NCBI RefSeq assembly: GCF_011455875.1
Contig: NZ_CP015031.1
Location: forward strand, 310,001 to 374,000
Direction of reading: 5' to 3'
DNA: 64,000 nucleotides
Origin: Basfia succiniciproducens
GTDB lineage: Bacteria > Pseudomonadota > Gammaproteobacteria > Enterobacterales > Pasteurellaceae
The first letter of the stretch is position 1. Every line of letters begins with the position of its first letter. Shown here piece after piece: positions 23,201 to 32,716 of this stretch. The notes under the pieces are model-generated. The model was given only the letters and a program-made list of their open reading frames with translations. It did not search any database and was not told the origin of the DNA. The position numbers and the translations under genes were made by a program.

Positions 23201-26200
23201 GACGGCAATATTGTGACAACCGTAACGAATAACGCGATTGCGTTTGCGTTAAGTAACACGTTGAACTTAACGGACGCGGGTTCGGTAACTATGGGTGATA
23301 CGGTCGTGAATGGTAGCGGTATGATCATCAATAATGGTTCAGCCGACAATCAAACCGTAAGCTTAACGAAAGACGGCTTAAATAATGGCGGTAACACCAT
23401 TACTAACGTGGCAATCGGTAGCAATGCGACGGATGCGGTGAACTTAAGTCAATTAAACGCCAGTAAATCGTCGGTAGAAGCGGGTGATAACGTAGCGGTG
23501 ACATCAACCAGTGACGCGAACGGCACGGTTTACACCGTGAATGCGAATAGCTCAACGGTAAGCAATGGTTCGGATAAAATTACCGTTACTCAAACGGATG
23601 CGGGAAACCATACCAGCAACTACGCGGTGGATTTAAGCGAGGCAGCGAAAAGTTCACTGAATAAAGCGGACAGCGCATTACAAAGCTGGACGGCGCAAGT
23701 AAACGGCACAGATGCGAAAGTGGTTAACCAAACCAACAATACGGTCAATTTTGTCAACGGTACCAACACAATTGTCAAGGCGGATGCAAACGGCAATATC
23801 AGTGTCTCTACGGCGGATAATGTCACCTTTAATACAGTGAATGCCAGCACCTTCAATGCCGGTGGCGTCAGTATCAGCAATAGCGGTATCAATGCGGGTA
23901 ATACAACAATTACCAATGTGGCCAACGGTACCCAAGACAGTGACGCGGTGAATTTAAGTCAGTTAAACGCTACCAATGCGAACGTGACCAACAACACGCA
24001 AAACATTACTAACAACACAGCGGCGATAGCCAATAATACGGCAAATATTAGCAATAATACCAATGCGATAGCCAACAATACGCAAAATATCACGAAAAAT
24101 GCGGCGGATATTCAAAGCACTAAGGACGGCTTAAATGCCACCAATGCCACGGTAGCGGGTAATACGGCAAATATCACCAACAATACGAATGCGATTGCCA
24201 ACAACACGGCGACGATCAACAAAGGTATTAACTTCGGTAACGGCACGACAGCCAATAATTTTGCTTTAGGCAGCACGATTAATGTGACTTCCGACAGTAA
24301 TATCGAAGTAAGCACTGTTGCGGACGGTGTGAAACTAGCCTTAGCGAGCAGTATTGCGGTGGATAATTTAACGGCAAATAACAGTGTTAAAGTCGGTAAT
24401 GTGGCATTGACTCAAGCGGGTATCAATGCGGGTAACCATGCCATTACTAATGTGACGAATGGTACTAATGCGACCGATGCAGTGAACGTACAGCAGTTAA
24501 CTAATGCGGTTAATAATGCATCAAGTGGTTCAGCGTGGAAGATCACGGAGAATAACGATGCGACAAATGCGAAAACAGTAGGGAACAGCACAGTAAGTTT
24601 CAACAACGGTAGCAATACCATTGCGGTAGTAAACGGCACGAATGTCACTTACAATTTAGCGGATAACATTACATTAACCAATGCTGGCTCGGTCACCATC
24701 GGTAACACAATGGTAAATAATGACGGTATCAAAGTTGGTAATGAGACAACTATCAGTAACGGCTCTGCGACAATAGGTAGTGTTACGATTGCCTCCACCG
24801 GTAAAATTAGTGGTGTAGCAAAGGGCACATTAAATGCGGCATCAACTGAGGCGGTAAACGGTAGTCAGTTATATGAGACTAACCAAAACGTAAGTAATTT
24901 AACGGCACAATTGAGTCAAGTTAATCAAACGGCAAATGCGGGTTGGAAACTCGCAGTAAATGGCACAAGCACTTCTACAGTGGCACCGAATGCAACAGTC
25001 AGTTTGAATAATAGCGATAATAATGTTGTAATTACTAAAGATGCGAATAGCAGTAATGTGACTTTTGGATTGAACAGTACACTGAATATCGGTAACGGTG
25101 CGAACACAGTGAAAGTAGATGGTACTAACGGTTCTATTTCGACCGGAAATACTACGATTACCGGTGATAATGTTAAGACTACAACATTGACTACAGGTAA
25201 TACTACAATCAATAACGACGGTTTAGTTACAGGCAATGTAACTGTAAAACAAGACGGTATTAACGCCGGCGGTAATAAGATTACCGGTGTAGCGGATGGT
25301 GATATTTCCGCTAACAGTACGGATGCCGTTAACGGCGGTCAGTTGTATAATGTTATTCAAAATGCAACCGCGGGTGTGAAAACCGAAGTGGAAGCAGGTA
25401 AGAATATTGTCGTGACCAACTCGACGGGAGCTAACGGTCAAACCGTTTATACCGTCGAAACGGCGAAAGAGGTTGATTTTGATAAAGTAACCGTCGGAAA
25501 TGTAACCATTAATAAAGATACGAATAAAGTATCTGGTATTGCGAATGGCGATATTTCGGCAACTAGTTCCGATGCAATTAACGGCTCGCAACTTTATACC
25601 GCAAACCAAAATGTGGCTGACCATTTAGGCGGCGGTTCAAAAGTTGATGAAAACGGTAATGTTACGGCACCTACTTATACGGTAGTAACAAATCCGTCAA
25701 CTAATGCGACAACGACGGCAAATAATGTTGGTGATGCGATTAACGGTTTAAATACGGCGATCAGCAAACCTCTTACATTTGCTGCGGACTCAGGTTCTAA
25801 TTCCGAAATGAGATTGGGTTCAACCGTCAGCATTAAAGGCGGCGTATCCGATAGTACTAAATTGTCAGATAATAATATCGGCGTAGTATCTGACGGTAAG
25901 GGTAATTTAACCGTTAAATTAGCGAAAGATATTAGCGGATTAAATTCCGTTACTACCGGTGATACAACCATGAATTCTGAGGGTATTACTATTAATAACG
26001 GCGCGGCGGGTAGTCCTGTAAGCTTAACTAAGAACGGTCTGAATAATGGTGGTAACCGTATCACTAATGTCGCACCGGGCGAAGTAAGTCAAGACAGTAC
26101 CGATGCGGTGAACGGTAGCCAATTACACGCAACAAACCAACAGGTCGTACGTAATGCACAAGCGATTAACCAAGTAGCGAACCATGTTAATAAAGTGGAT

Positions 26201-26434
26201 CGTAACTTACGTGCGGGTATTGCGGGTGCAATGGCGGCCGGCGGTTTATACCATGCAACGCTTCCGGGTAAATCCATGGTTGCTGCCGGTGTGGGTACAT
26301 ACCGTGGTGAAAGTGCGATTGCGGTAGGTTATTCACGCTTGTCCGATAACGGTAAACTCGGTGTGAAATTCTCCGTAAACGGCAATACTCGTGGTGATAC
26401 GGGAGCTGCTGCAAGCGTGGGTTACCAATGGTAA
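11237..26434 (+). CDS. Giant trimeric autotransporter adhesin (YadA/Hia/BadA-like)
   Basis: Outer-membrane adhesin of type Vc, 5,065 residues. Residues 1-25 match the extended signal peptide region (MNHIYKVVW...VVSE); the hydrophobic core is about 47-62 and cleavage is likely after AQA (65). Head 1 (about 130-900) is built of short YadA-type SIAIG repeats. A first neck (DAVNVAQL) lies near 928. The stalk to about 2940 mixes Trp-ring-like units (QSWTAQVNG, NYNWNLSDG), necks and coiled coils with IxxNTxx heptads. A second head spans about 2950-3150 and a second stalk runs to about 4970. The last 85 residues form the YadA anchor, ending GYQW. I count 25 necks. Long DNA blocks are duplicated inside the gene. 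One Cys (298) was seen. Base and codon use (GCG, AAT, ACG) is repetitive and unlike the neighbours. Ligand unknown. Confidence 0.95.
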   Translation: MNHIYKVVWSKTTNSLVVVSELASSQGKAASVVSKGYKLSSVFKKSFQLTALSALLISVMPAAQAAIAVGASTVTNWNGAVSVSLNGASATGASVPYNYHTPNNENYLDQGNNSNSSNIYSGTLSAAQSIAIGINATSQSGSIALGDNSRATGGLSLALGAFSQTNQAGAIALGTSALASGFNSFATMRQAAATADFAIAMGTAANANATNSIAMGSSALALGNQSIAIGSAAMEKKVGSAGGESYRTDYVGTTNTKAQGDRTIAFGVNTSTTSNDSIAIGSNSKTNAGTGAIAIGWCSSTSYQDSVAIGSNATANGGYSLALGYNATSTNLTSISIGWNAAASNTGGGHSQGAVAIGPKTTALGNQSVVLGASASAVEQATAIGNDSKANGFGSIVIGGDDTGYSRNPNSDPYTPTALGGERIGYLANTATGDNSNYRSSLSSGIGSVVVGVHGQALSNGSTAIGVYSTAGDNGITFTNDTTSTTAIEATAIGALSRAKSIRSSAIGYSAEALGNYSTVVGANSTANGTSSLALGHNSTAYSTYSLAAGYNASANLSNSTAIGSSSNASGLNAIALGTGAQALNTNTISIGTGNIVSGENSGAIGDPNNITGSNSYALGNNNVIYANNSFAVGNSIYISDTAQNTLAFGTNISVPTSTKTNNTLIGTSAKIQGGESSIAFGTNATVSNSVQSSAIAIGNQSKVEAAVGGIAIGNGSTISSSANNGSIALGQKTNVTGVSSIALGNNASVTGTQQGSVAIGNNTNVTNTGQGTVAVGSDTNVTVGNAVAIGDHVNVKGQRSIAIGSSSNVAEGVVNATTIGTGSNVTQNDGTAVGYNAIVSNYNGLALGANATSTAQRAVALGADSVAGREGWDQAAYDPYIPANANTSQSAAITATKATNNYGAVSVGSDTVKRQIINVAAGSADSDAVNVAQLKAAIGSVNTSWNIQENGTQKDIVNAGDNVSFANGTGTTANVSVDSTGKTSTVKYSVNKSGLSVATDGTVTAAANGDNFATAEQVAKAINDSEKTTTVEKGSDKVSVTGTTTGTKTNYVVDLSNAAKSSLDKADSALQSWTAQVNGANAKVVNQTNNTVNFVNGTNTIVKADANGNISVSTTDNVTFNTVNASSFNAGNISIGTNGINAGNTTITNVANGTNASDAVNVSQLNATNANVTNNTQNITNNTAAIANNTANISNNTNAIANNTQNIMKNAADIQSTKDGLNATNATVAGNTANITNNTNAIANNTAAINKGINFGNGTTANNFALGSTINVTSDSNIEVSTVADGVKLALASSIAVDNLTANNSVKVGNVALTQAGINAGNHAITNVTNGTNATDAVNLSQLNASKSSVEAGDNVAVTSTSDANGTVYTVNANTSTVSNGSDKVTVTSSSTGNHTTNYAVDLSEAAKSSLNKADSALQSWTAQVNGVDAKVVNQTNNTVNFVNGTNTIVKADANGNISVSTADNVTFNTVNASTFNAGNVSISNNGINAGNTTITNVANGTNASDAVNLSQLNATNANVTNNTKNITNVTNLVNQGFNIGADNGADDNVKLGEKVDFNGDGNIVTTVTNNAIAFALSNTLNLTDAGSVTMGDTVVNSTGMLINNGSTDNQTVSLTKDGLNNGGNTITGVANGSNATDAVNLSQLNAGKSSVEAGDNVAVTSTSDANGTVYTVNANTSTVSNGSDKVTVTSSSTGNHTTNYALDLSEAAKASLDKADSALQSLTTSADGTKAQTLDKDNSNANFISGSNIRLTPSADGITIATAENVTFTNVNTTNFKAGDVTINSTGIDAGNHTITNVAKGVNATDAVNLSQLESYVGDNSYNWNLSDGTNSSAVADNSTVAITGSANGDGANTSGIVTELNGTNVSVDLSDKAKESLDKADSALQSWTAQVNGTDAKVVNQTNNTVNFVDGSNINITNDNGTIKVATADNVTFNTVNASTFNAGNVSISNSGINAGNHTITNVSNGTKDSDAVNLSQLNATNANVTNNTNNIANNTQNITSNTNAINKGINFGNGTTANNFALGSTINVTSDSNIVVNTTNAGVQLGLADNIAVDNVTVNNTFKAGDVTINNNGIDAGNHAITNVTNGTNATDAVNVSQLNASKSSVEAGDNVAVTSTSDANGTVYTVNANTSTVSNGSDKVTVTSSSTGNHTTNYALDLSDAAKASLDKADSALQSLTTSADGAKAQTLDKDNSNANFISGSNIRLTPSADGITIATAENVTFTNVNTTNFKAGDVTINSTGIDAGNHTITNVAAGTNKTDAVNLGQLEQFIGDNSYNWNLSDGTNSSAVADNSTVAIEGSANGDSANTSGIVTMLDGTNVSVDLSDKAKVSLDKADSALQSWTAQVNGADAKVVNQTNNTVNFVNGTNTIVKADANGNISVSTADNVTFNTVNASTFNAGNVSISNNGINAGNTTITNVANGTNASDAVNLSQLNATNANVTNNTNNIANNTQNITNNANNIANNTANITNNTNAINKGINFGNGTDANKFNLGDTINVTSDSNIVVSTVADGVKLALASSIAVNNITVNDTFKAGDVTINSTGIDAGNHTITNVAAGTNATDAVNLAQLESYVGDNSYNWNLSDGTNNNAVADSSTVAITGSANGDGANTSGIVTELNGTNVSVDLSNKTKADIQQGVDANTTVNTKGITFAADSGTATERKLGETLAINGDGDLINTTVSAGKVEVAASDKLKDAVNNATTALQSWTAQVNGAAAKVVNQTNNTVNFVNGTNTIVKADANGNISVSTADNVTFNTVNASTFNAGGVSISNSGINAGNTTITNVANGTQDSDAVNLSQLNATNANVTNNTNNIANNTQNITSNANNIANNTANITNNTNAINKGINFGNGSTANNFALGSTINVTSDSNIVVNTTSSGVQLALADSIAVGNVTVNDTFKAGDVTINNNGIDAGNHTITNVANGSNASDAVNVAQLEANTTRYYSVNSTVAGNRNNDGATGINAMAAGANAVASGDNATAIGQGTKANSAAAIAIGNNANATSSRNDSVIAIGNNAQSTGSYSIAVGTNSVANHTWSMAMGISAKAIDDYATALGSSAQATSQWTTALGAGANATGSAATAVGSNTTATAGGATVVGYNSSVTGANTTALGNNINVDTEGSVVLGNGSAAASATTETTATVNNLTYSGFAGADNVATGDYVSVGSVGEERQIKNVAAGNVSATSTDAINGSQLYATQNVIGNVANSVVNNFGGNATVDQNGNITFTDIGGTGANTIHDAIQNVSNVANMGWNVQANGDTATKVAPGDTVQFINGQNIEIDRDGTNITVATANNVTFTNVNTTTLTAGPVTINSTGIDAGNHTITNVGKGVNATDAVNLSQLESYVGDNSYNWNLSDGNNSSAVADNSTVAITGSANADSANTSGIVTELNGTNVSVDLSNKTKADIQQGVDANTTVNTKGITFAADSGTATERKLGETLAINGDGDLINTTVSAGKVEVAASDKLKDAVNNATTALQSWTAQVNGTDAKVVDQTNNTVNFVDGNNINITNNNGTIKVATTDNVTFNTVNASTFNAGGVSISNSGINAGNTTITNVANGTQDSDAVNLSQLNATNANVTNNTNNIANNTANITNNTNAIASNTAMINKGINFGNGTDANKFNLGDTINVTSDSNIVVSTVADGVKLALASSIAVNNITVNDTFKAGDVTINSTGIDAGNHTITNVAKGVNATDAVNLSQLESYVGDNSYNWNLSDGTNNNAVADNSTVTITGSANGDSANTSGIVTELNGTNVSVDLSNKTKADIQQGVDANTTVNTKGITFAADSGTATERKLGETLAINGDGDLINTTVSAGKVEVAASDKLKGAVNNATTALQSWTAQVNGADAKVVNQTNNTVNFVNGTNTIVKADANGNISVSTADNVTFNTVNASTFNAGNVSISNSGINAGNHTITNVSNGTKDSDAVNLSQLNATNANVTNNTNNIANNTKNITNVTNLVNQGFNIGADNGTDNNVKLGEKVDFNGDGNIVTTVTNNAIAFALSNTLNLTDAGSVTMGDTVVNGSGMIINNGSADNQTVSLTKDGLNNGGNTITNVAIGSNATDAVNLSQLNASKSSVEAGDNVAVTSTSDANGTVYTVNANSSTVSNGSDKITVTQTDAGNHTSNYAVDLSEAAKSSLNKADSALQSWTAQVNGTDAKVVNQTNNTVNFVNGTNTIVKADANGNISVSTADNVTFNTVNASTFNAGGVSISNSGINAGNTTITNVANGTQDSDAVNLSQLNATNANVTNNTQNITNNTAAIANNTANISNNTNAIANNTQNITKNAADIQSTKDGLNATNATVAGNTANITNNTNAIANNTATINKGINFGNGTTANNFALGSTINVTSDSNIEVSTVADGVKLALASSIAVDNLTANNSVKVGNVALTQAGINAGNHAITNVTNGTNATDAVNVQQLTNAVNNASSGSAWKITENNDATNAKTVGNSTVSFNNGSNTIAVVNGTNVTYNLADNITLTNAGSVTIGNTMVNNDGIKVGNETTISNGSATIGSVTIASTGKISGVAKGTLNAASTEAVNGSQLYETNQNVSNLTAQLSQVNQTANAGWKLAVNGTSTSTVAPNATVSLNNSDNNVVITKDANSSNVTFGLNSTLNIGNGANTVKVDGTNGSISTGNTTITGDNVKTTTLTTGNTTINNDGLVTGNVTVKQDGINAGGNKITGVADGDISANSTDAVNGGQLYNVIQNATAGVKTEVEAGKNIVVTNSTGANGQTVYTVETAKEVDFDKVTVGNVTINKDTNKVSGIANGDISATSSDAINGSQLYTANQNVADHLGGGSKVDENGNVTAPTYTVVTNPSTNATTTANNVGDAINGLNTAISKPLTFAADSGSNSEMRLGSTVSIKGGVSDSTKLSDNNIGVVSDGKGNLTVKLAKDISGLNSVTTGDTTMNSEGITINNGAAGSPVSLTKNGLNNGGNRITNVAPGEVSQDSTDAVNGSQLHATNQQVVRNAQAINQVANHVNKVDRNLRAGIAGAMAAGGLYHATLPGKSMVAAGVGTYRGESAIAVGYSRLSDNGKLGVKFSVNGNTRGDTGAAASVGYQW
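14731..15243 (+). repeat. Internal duplication A, copy 1 (stalk)
   Basis: About 513 bp that recur at 23962-24474 with a constant offset of 9,231 bp and no indel. The two protein segments (from NATNANV to NATDAVN) differ at only two residues that I could find. The block includes the longest run of IxxNTxx heptads. Confidence 0.85.
15812..16320 (+). repeat. Internal duplication C, copy 1
   Basis: The block starting at KNITNVTNLVNQGFNIG recurs from about 23093 at an offset of about 7,281 bp, with scattered substitutions. It runs through GDTVVN and the following neck. Confidence 0.75.
16190..16645 (+). repeat. Internal duplication D, copy 1
   Basis: Encodes VEAGDNVAV through FKAGDVTINSTGIDAGN. 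It recurs at about 17562-18017 at an offset of 1,372 bp with few changes. Parts of the same block also occur near 15290 and 23475. Confidence 0.75.
19088..19400 (+). repeat. Internal triplication B, copy 1
   Basis: The segment NKTKADIQQGVDANTTVNTK through KLKDAVNNATTALQSW occurs three times: here, from about 21401 (offset 2,313 bp), and from about 22475 (offset 3,387 bp). The 200 bp at 19156-19356 and 21469-21669 read identically in antisense translation, so they are virtually the same DNA. Confidence 0.85.
23962..24474 (+). repeat. Internal duplication A, copy 2 (stalk)
   Basis: Near-identical to 14731-15243. The two changes seen at protein level are Met to Thr (in the QNI-KNAADI segment) and Ala to Thr (in NNTA-INKG). 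Confidence 0.85.
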
Positions 26435-26492
26435 TAAAGAATTGACCGTATAAAAGTGCGGTCGGTTCTTGCCGAATTTTATAAATGAGAAT

Positions 26493-26527
26493 CCTTGTCG
26501 GTGTACAGCCCGGCAAGGATTTTTTTA
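26493..26527 (+). terminator. Terminator of the adhesin gene
   Basis: Stem CCTTGTCGG (26493-26501) against CCGGCAAGG (26510-26518), short loop, then seven T. An uptake signal (26454-26462) precedes it and an inverted one (26575-26583) follows at about the same distance on the other side. Confidence 0.85.
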
Positions 26528-26597
26528 TATTTGGAATAATTTATTTATAGATAACCAAAACTTTTGTGATTTTGACCGCACTTTTGATATTTGCTAA

Positions 26598-26626
26598 TTG
26601 CTTGTTTAGCATAGAGTTTTTATAGT
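26598..26626 (+). promoter_or_regulatory. Candidate lacZ promoter
   Basis: TTGCTT (26598-26603), 17-bp spacer, TATAGT (26621-26626), about 32 bp before the lacZ ATG. A CRP half-site TGTGA (26565-26569) lies upstream, but its partner half is overwritten by an uptake signal, so CRP control is uncertain. Confidence 0.5.
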
Positions 26627-26639
26627 AGAGATATTTTAA

Positions 26640-29699
<3,060 letters not shown>

Positions 29700-29756
29700 A
29701 AATTGTAATCGCACTCAGCAAAGTGCGGTACAAATTTGACGAATTTTGTAATAAAT

Positions 29757-29781
29757 AAGGGCACCTGTTAGGTGCCCTTAT
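29757..29781. terminator. Bidirectional terminator between lacZ and lutC
   Basis: Perfect 10-bp stem (29757-29766 with 29770-29779, arm AAGGGCACCT) with a 3-nt loop, between convergent genes. T-rich sequence follows only on the lutC (left-reading) side. Confidence 0.75.
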
Positions 29782-29798
29782 GATCTCGACGAATGCGA

Positions 29799-30500
29799 TT
29801 ACAAATCATCAATCAATAAATAGATTTTTGCAACCGGGCCGTGTACGCCTACTACTTTGATCAATTCAATATCCGCAGTGGAACTCGGACCTGAAATGAT
29901 GTTAACGCAGGAGGGCATACGTTCGCTTTTTTGCGCTTTATCGTGCAACACTTTTGCCAGTTGAGCGACGCGCGGAAGCACTTGACTTTTGCGTAGCACA
30001 ACAATGGATTTTTCCGGCAGTAAGCTTACGGCGCGCCCTCTTTCCGGCTGCGAATAAAGTACGATGCCGCCGGATTCCGCCAAGCCGTATTCCGCATAAA
30101 CAACGCCGATATTCGCTTTTTCCGCTTTATCAATGTTTTGTTGCCCGGTTTTCGGCGACCAAATATGGCAAGGATATTTTTCCTGTAACGCCTGAGTTAT
30201 GCCAAGCCGGGTTAAGCGCTCGTCGTCGTTTAGAATAACGGAATTTCCGCCGTATTTTTCGCATAATGAAAGTGCGCTCGAAACAACGTCGGATTCCGGG
30301 CAAACCTTGACGTCAACCATCATCACTTTGGCAAAATTGACAAATTCTTCGCATAGTTGCGCTTGTGATAATTCCGTTAAACGCTCGGTCGGATAGCGGT
30401 TTAGCGGTTCTTCCATCGCTTGTGGACTGAAACTGCGGGCTTTCCCCATTTTTGCCGCTAAACGATTTAAAAATTGTTCTCGATTATGTTGGAAATCCAT
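29799..30500 (-). CDS. lutC: LUD-domain lactate utilisation protein LutC (YkgG)
   Basis: Third subunit of the LutABC L-lactate oxidation complex, which converts L-lactate to pyruvate independently of LldD. The 233-residue LUD-domain protein carries the family's conserved GVVYAEYGLAESGGIVL segment and the C-terminal ISGPSSTADIELIKVVGVHGP motif. The start overlaps the lutB stop by one base (TAATG), so the two are translationally coupled. It is the last gene of the leftward lldP-lutABC cluster. Confidence 0.92.
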   Translation of the reverse strand: MDFQHNREQFLNRLAAKMGKARSFSPQAMEEPLNRYPTERLTELSQAQLCEEFVNFAKVMMVDVKVCPESDVVSSALSLCEKYGGNSVILNDDERLTRLGITQALQEKYPCHIWSPKTGQQNIDKAEKANIGVVYAEYGLAESGGIVLYSQPERGRAVSLLPEKSIVVLRKSQVLPRVAQLAKVLHDKAQKSERMPSCVNIISGPSSTADIELIKVVGVHGPVAKIYLLIDDL

Positions 30501-31912
30501 TAGTTACTCCCTCTTTTTTTAAACCAGTCACGGAAACTTTCGCCGTCGGATTGCGGTAAATTACGGGCTTTTGTCCATTCGCCCAAAGCACCTACAGAAA
30601 TCGGCGCTTTGCCGTCTTTAATGAGTTTATTCATTAGCTTAGCGCCCATATTAACGCCGACTTTCCATACCGCCGGGTGGGAGTTGGCAAAATTGAAACC
30701 CAAAATAGAAAGTTTTTCCAATGGAGGACGAAGATTCTGCGCGACCATTTTTTCGCGGTGTTTATTGATTAATTGTGCAAGCGGAATACGTACCGGGCAC
30801 ACGGAATTACAAGCGGTGCAAAGAGAGCAGGCATACGGTAAATCTTTAAATTCTTCGTAGCCGCCAAGTAGTGGCGAGATAACCGCACCGATCGGACCCG
30901 GATAAATTGAGCCGTAACCGTGACCGCCGATTTGGCGATAAGCCGGGCAGGTATTTAAACAGGCGCCGCAACGGATACAGCGCAATACTTCTTTGAATTC
31001 GCTGGCTAAGATGTCGGAACGTCCGTTATCCACAATAACTAAATGGAAGTCTTCAGGACCGTCGGTTTCGCCTTCAAGGCGAGGACCGGTTAACCAGGTA
31101 TTGTAACCGGTTAGTTTGGCACCTACGGCACTGCGGGCAAGCATGGTGATTAAGACGTCAACTTCCTGAAAAGTAGGCGCAAGACGTTCCATACCCATTA
31201 CCGCAATGTGGGTTTTCGGCAGAGTAGTGGCTAAACGCAGGTTTCCTTCGTTGGTCACTAAACATACGGAACCGGTTTCCGCAACGGCGAAGTTACAACC
31301 GCTGATACCGATGTCCGCTTCCAGGAAATCCTGACGGATTTTTTTACGTACGAACAAGGTCATGTCTTCCGGTGTTTCAGCACCTTCGTAACCTAGTTTT
31401 TCATGCAAATCTTTACGGATTTGATGACGATCTTTGTGAATGGCGGGTACTACGATATGAGAAGGTTTATCGCCTGAAATCTGTAATAAATATTCGCCTA
31501 AATCGGTCTCGATAACTTGAATATTGTCTTGTTCAAGTACCGCATTTAAACCGATTTCTTCCGTTACCATAGATTTTGATTTTACAATTTTCTTGGCATT
31601 TTTTTCACGGGCGATACGACGGATATAATTGGTGGCTTCTTCGGCGGTTTCGGCAAAAAACACATGACCGCCGTTTTTTATCACGTTTTCGCTCAGCTGG
31701 TAAAGATAAGCATCTAGATTCTGTAAAACATGATTACGGATTTGTTTGGCGAGATCACGCCATTCTTCCCAATGACCTAATTCGTCCACCATTTTTTGGC
31801 GATTTGCTCCGATGGTTTCCTGCGCTTTAACCACGGCTTTACGCATGATCTCGTTGTTAACTTCATGGTTTACACGTTCTTTAAATGCAAGGTTGCTTGT
31901 TTTTAATGACAT
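30500..31912 (-). CDS. lutB: Iron-sulfur lactate utilisation protein LutB (YkgF)
   Basis: Large subunit of LutABC, 470 residues. The N-terminal LUD domain holds ISGCNFAVAETGSVCLVTNEGN. It is followed by a two-[4Fe-4S] ferredoxin module: CIRCGACLNTCP, then CSLCTACNSVCP. All eight cysteines of the two clusters are present. The C-terminal part (WKVGVNMGAKLMNKLI) is the usual family tail. AGGAG lies directly before the ATG. Only one base separates it from the lutA stop, indicating one transcript and likely one complex. Confidence 0.94.
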   Translation of the reverse strand: MSLKTSNLAFKERVNHEVNNEIMRKAVVKAQETIGANRQKMVDELGHWEEWRDLAKQIRNHVLQNLDAYLYQLSENVIKNGGHVFFAETAEEATNYIRRIAREKNAKKIVKSKSMVTEEIGLNAVLEQDNIQVIETDLGEYLLQISGDKPSHIVVPAIHKDRHQIRKDLHEKLGYEGAETPEDMTLFVRKKIRQDFLEADIGISGCNFAVAETGSVCLVTNEGNLRLATTLPKTHIAVMGMERLAPTFQEVDVLITMLARSAVGAKLTGYNTWLTGPRLEGETDGPEDFHLVIVDNGRSDILASEFKEVLRCIRCGACLNTCPAYRQIGGHGYGSIYPGPIGAVISPLLGGYEEFKDLPYACSLCTACNSVCPVRIPLAQLINKHREKMVAQNLRPPLEKLSILGFNFANSHPAVWKVGVNMGAKLMNKLIKDGKAPISVGALGEWTKARNLPQSDGESFRDWFKKRGSN

Positions 31913-31913
31913 T

Positions 31914-32645
31914 TTATTTCTCCTCTTGCATTAATACTTCGGCAATGTGCATAACTTTCACTTTTTTGCCTTCGCGTTCCAGGCGCCCTGCAATGTTCAT
32001 TAGGCAGCTTACGTCCGCACCGATTAAATAATCCGGATCCGCTTCGGAAATATGGGCGACTTTTTCTTTTACCATTTCGCCTGAAATTTCAGCCATTTTC
32101 ACGGAGAATGTGCCGCCGAAGCCGCAGCAGGTTTGTTGATTTGCAATAGGTAACAGGGTTAAGCCTTTCACTTGCTGTAATAAAGAAACCGGTTCTTTTA
32201 CAATGCCCAGTTTACGGGAAAGGCTGCAAGACGGATGATAAACCGCTTTGCCGGTTAAGGTTGCGCCAACGTTGGTGACGCCAAGCACGTTAACGATGAA
32301 ATCCGTGAGATCATAAAAACGATCTGCGATTTTTTGCGCCCGTTCGGCCCATTGCGGCTCGTTAAAACGGGTAAAATATTCCGGGTAGTTTTTAATTGCG
32401 TAAACGCAAGAACCTGCCGGGGCGACAATCGGGTAATCATTGACTTCAAATGTTTCCACCAGATTTTTCATTCCGGGCAGAGCTTGTTTGGTATAACCGC
32501 TATTGAGGGCGGGTTGTCCGCAACAACCTTGTTTTTCTAAAAAGATAACCTTGCAGCCAAGTTTTTCAAGTAAAAGTACGGTGTTTTTGGCAACACCGGC
32601 TTTTACTACATCTGCTAAACAGGTTACATAAAAGTTAACGTTCAT
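31914..32645 (-). CDS. lutA: Cysteine-rich lactate utilisation protein LutA (YkgE)
   Basis: CCG-domain subunit of LutABC (243 residues), of the same family as heterodisulfide reductase and GlpC cysteine-rich domains. Two CCG-type motifs are seen: EKQGCCGQPA near residue 42 and QQTCCGFGGTFS near 172. Further Cys residues (AGSCVYA, HPSCSLS) complete the metal-binding sets. AGGAG precedes the ATG at a good distance. It follows lldP after an 87-bp gap that contains an inverted pair of uptake signals. Confidence 0.94.
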   Translation of the reverse strand: MNVNFYVTCLADVVKAGVAKNTVLLLEKLGCKVIFLEKQGCCGQPALNSGYTKQALPGMKNLVETFEVNDYPIVAPAGSCVYAIKNYPEYFTRFNEPQWAERAQKIADRFYDLTDFIVNVLGVTNVGATLTGKAVYHPSCSLSRKLGIVKEPVSLLQQVKGLTLLPIANQQTCCGFGGTFSVKMAEISGEMVKEKVAHISEADPDYLIGADVSCLMNIAGRLEREGKKVKVMHIAEVLMQEEK

Positions 32646-32679
32646 TTATCACTCCTAACGTGAAAAAATCAAAATATCC

Positions 32680-32716
32680 ACCGCACTTTAGATTTGATTT
32701 GGAGAAAAAGTGCGGT
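32680..32716. repeat. Inverted uptake-signal pair between lldP and lutA
   Basis: ACCGCACTT (32680-32688) and AAGTGCGGT (32708-32716) are 19 bp apart. Together with flanking T/A bases they can form a hairpin inside the presumed lldP-lutABC transcript. It may terminate part of the transcription or reduce lut expression relative to lldP (inference). Confidence 0.6.

Noticed and set aside
11916-26516. Many long antisense and alternate-frame reading frames inside the adhesin gene
   Set aside because: They repeat with the same offsets as the sense duplications and follow from its codon bias and low stop content. They have no ribosome sites and no recognisable protein features.
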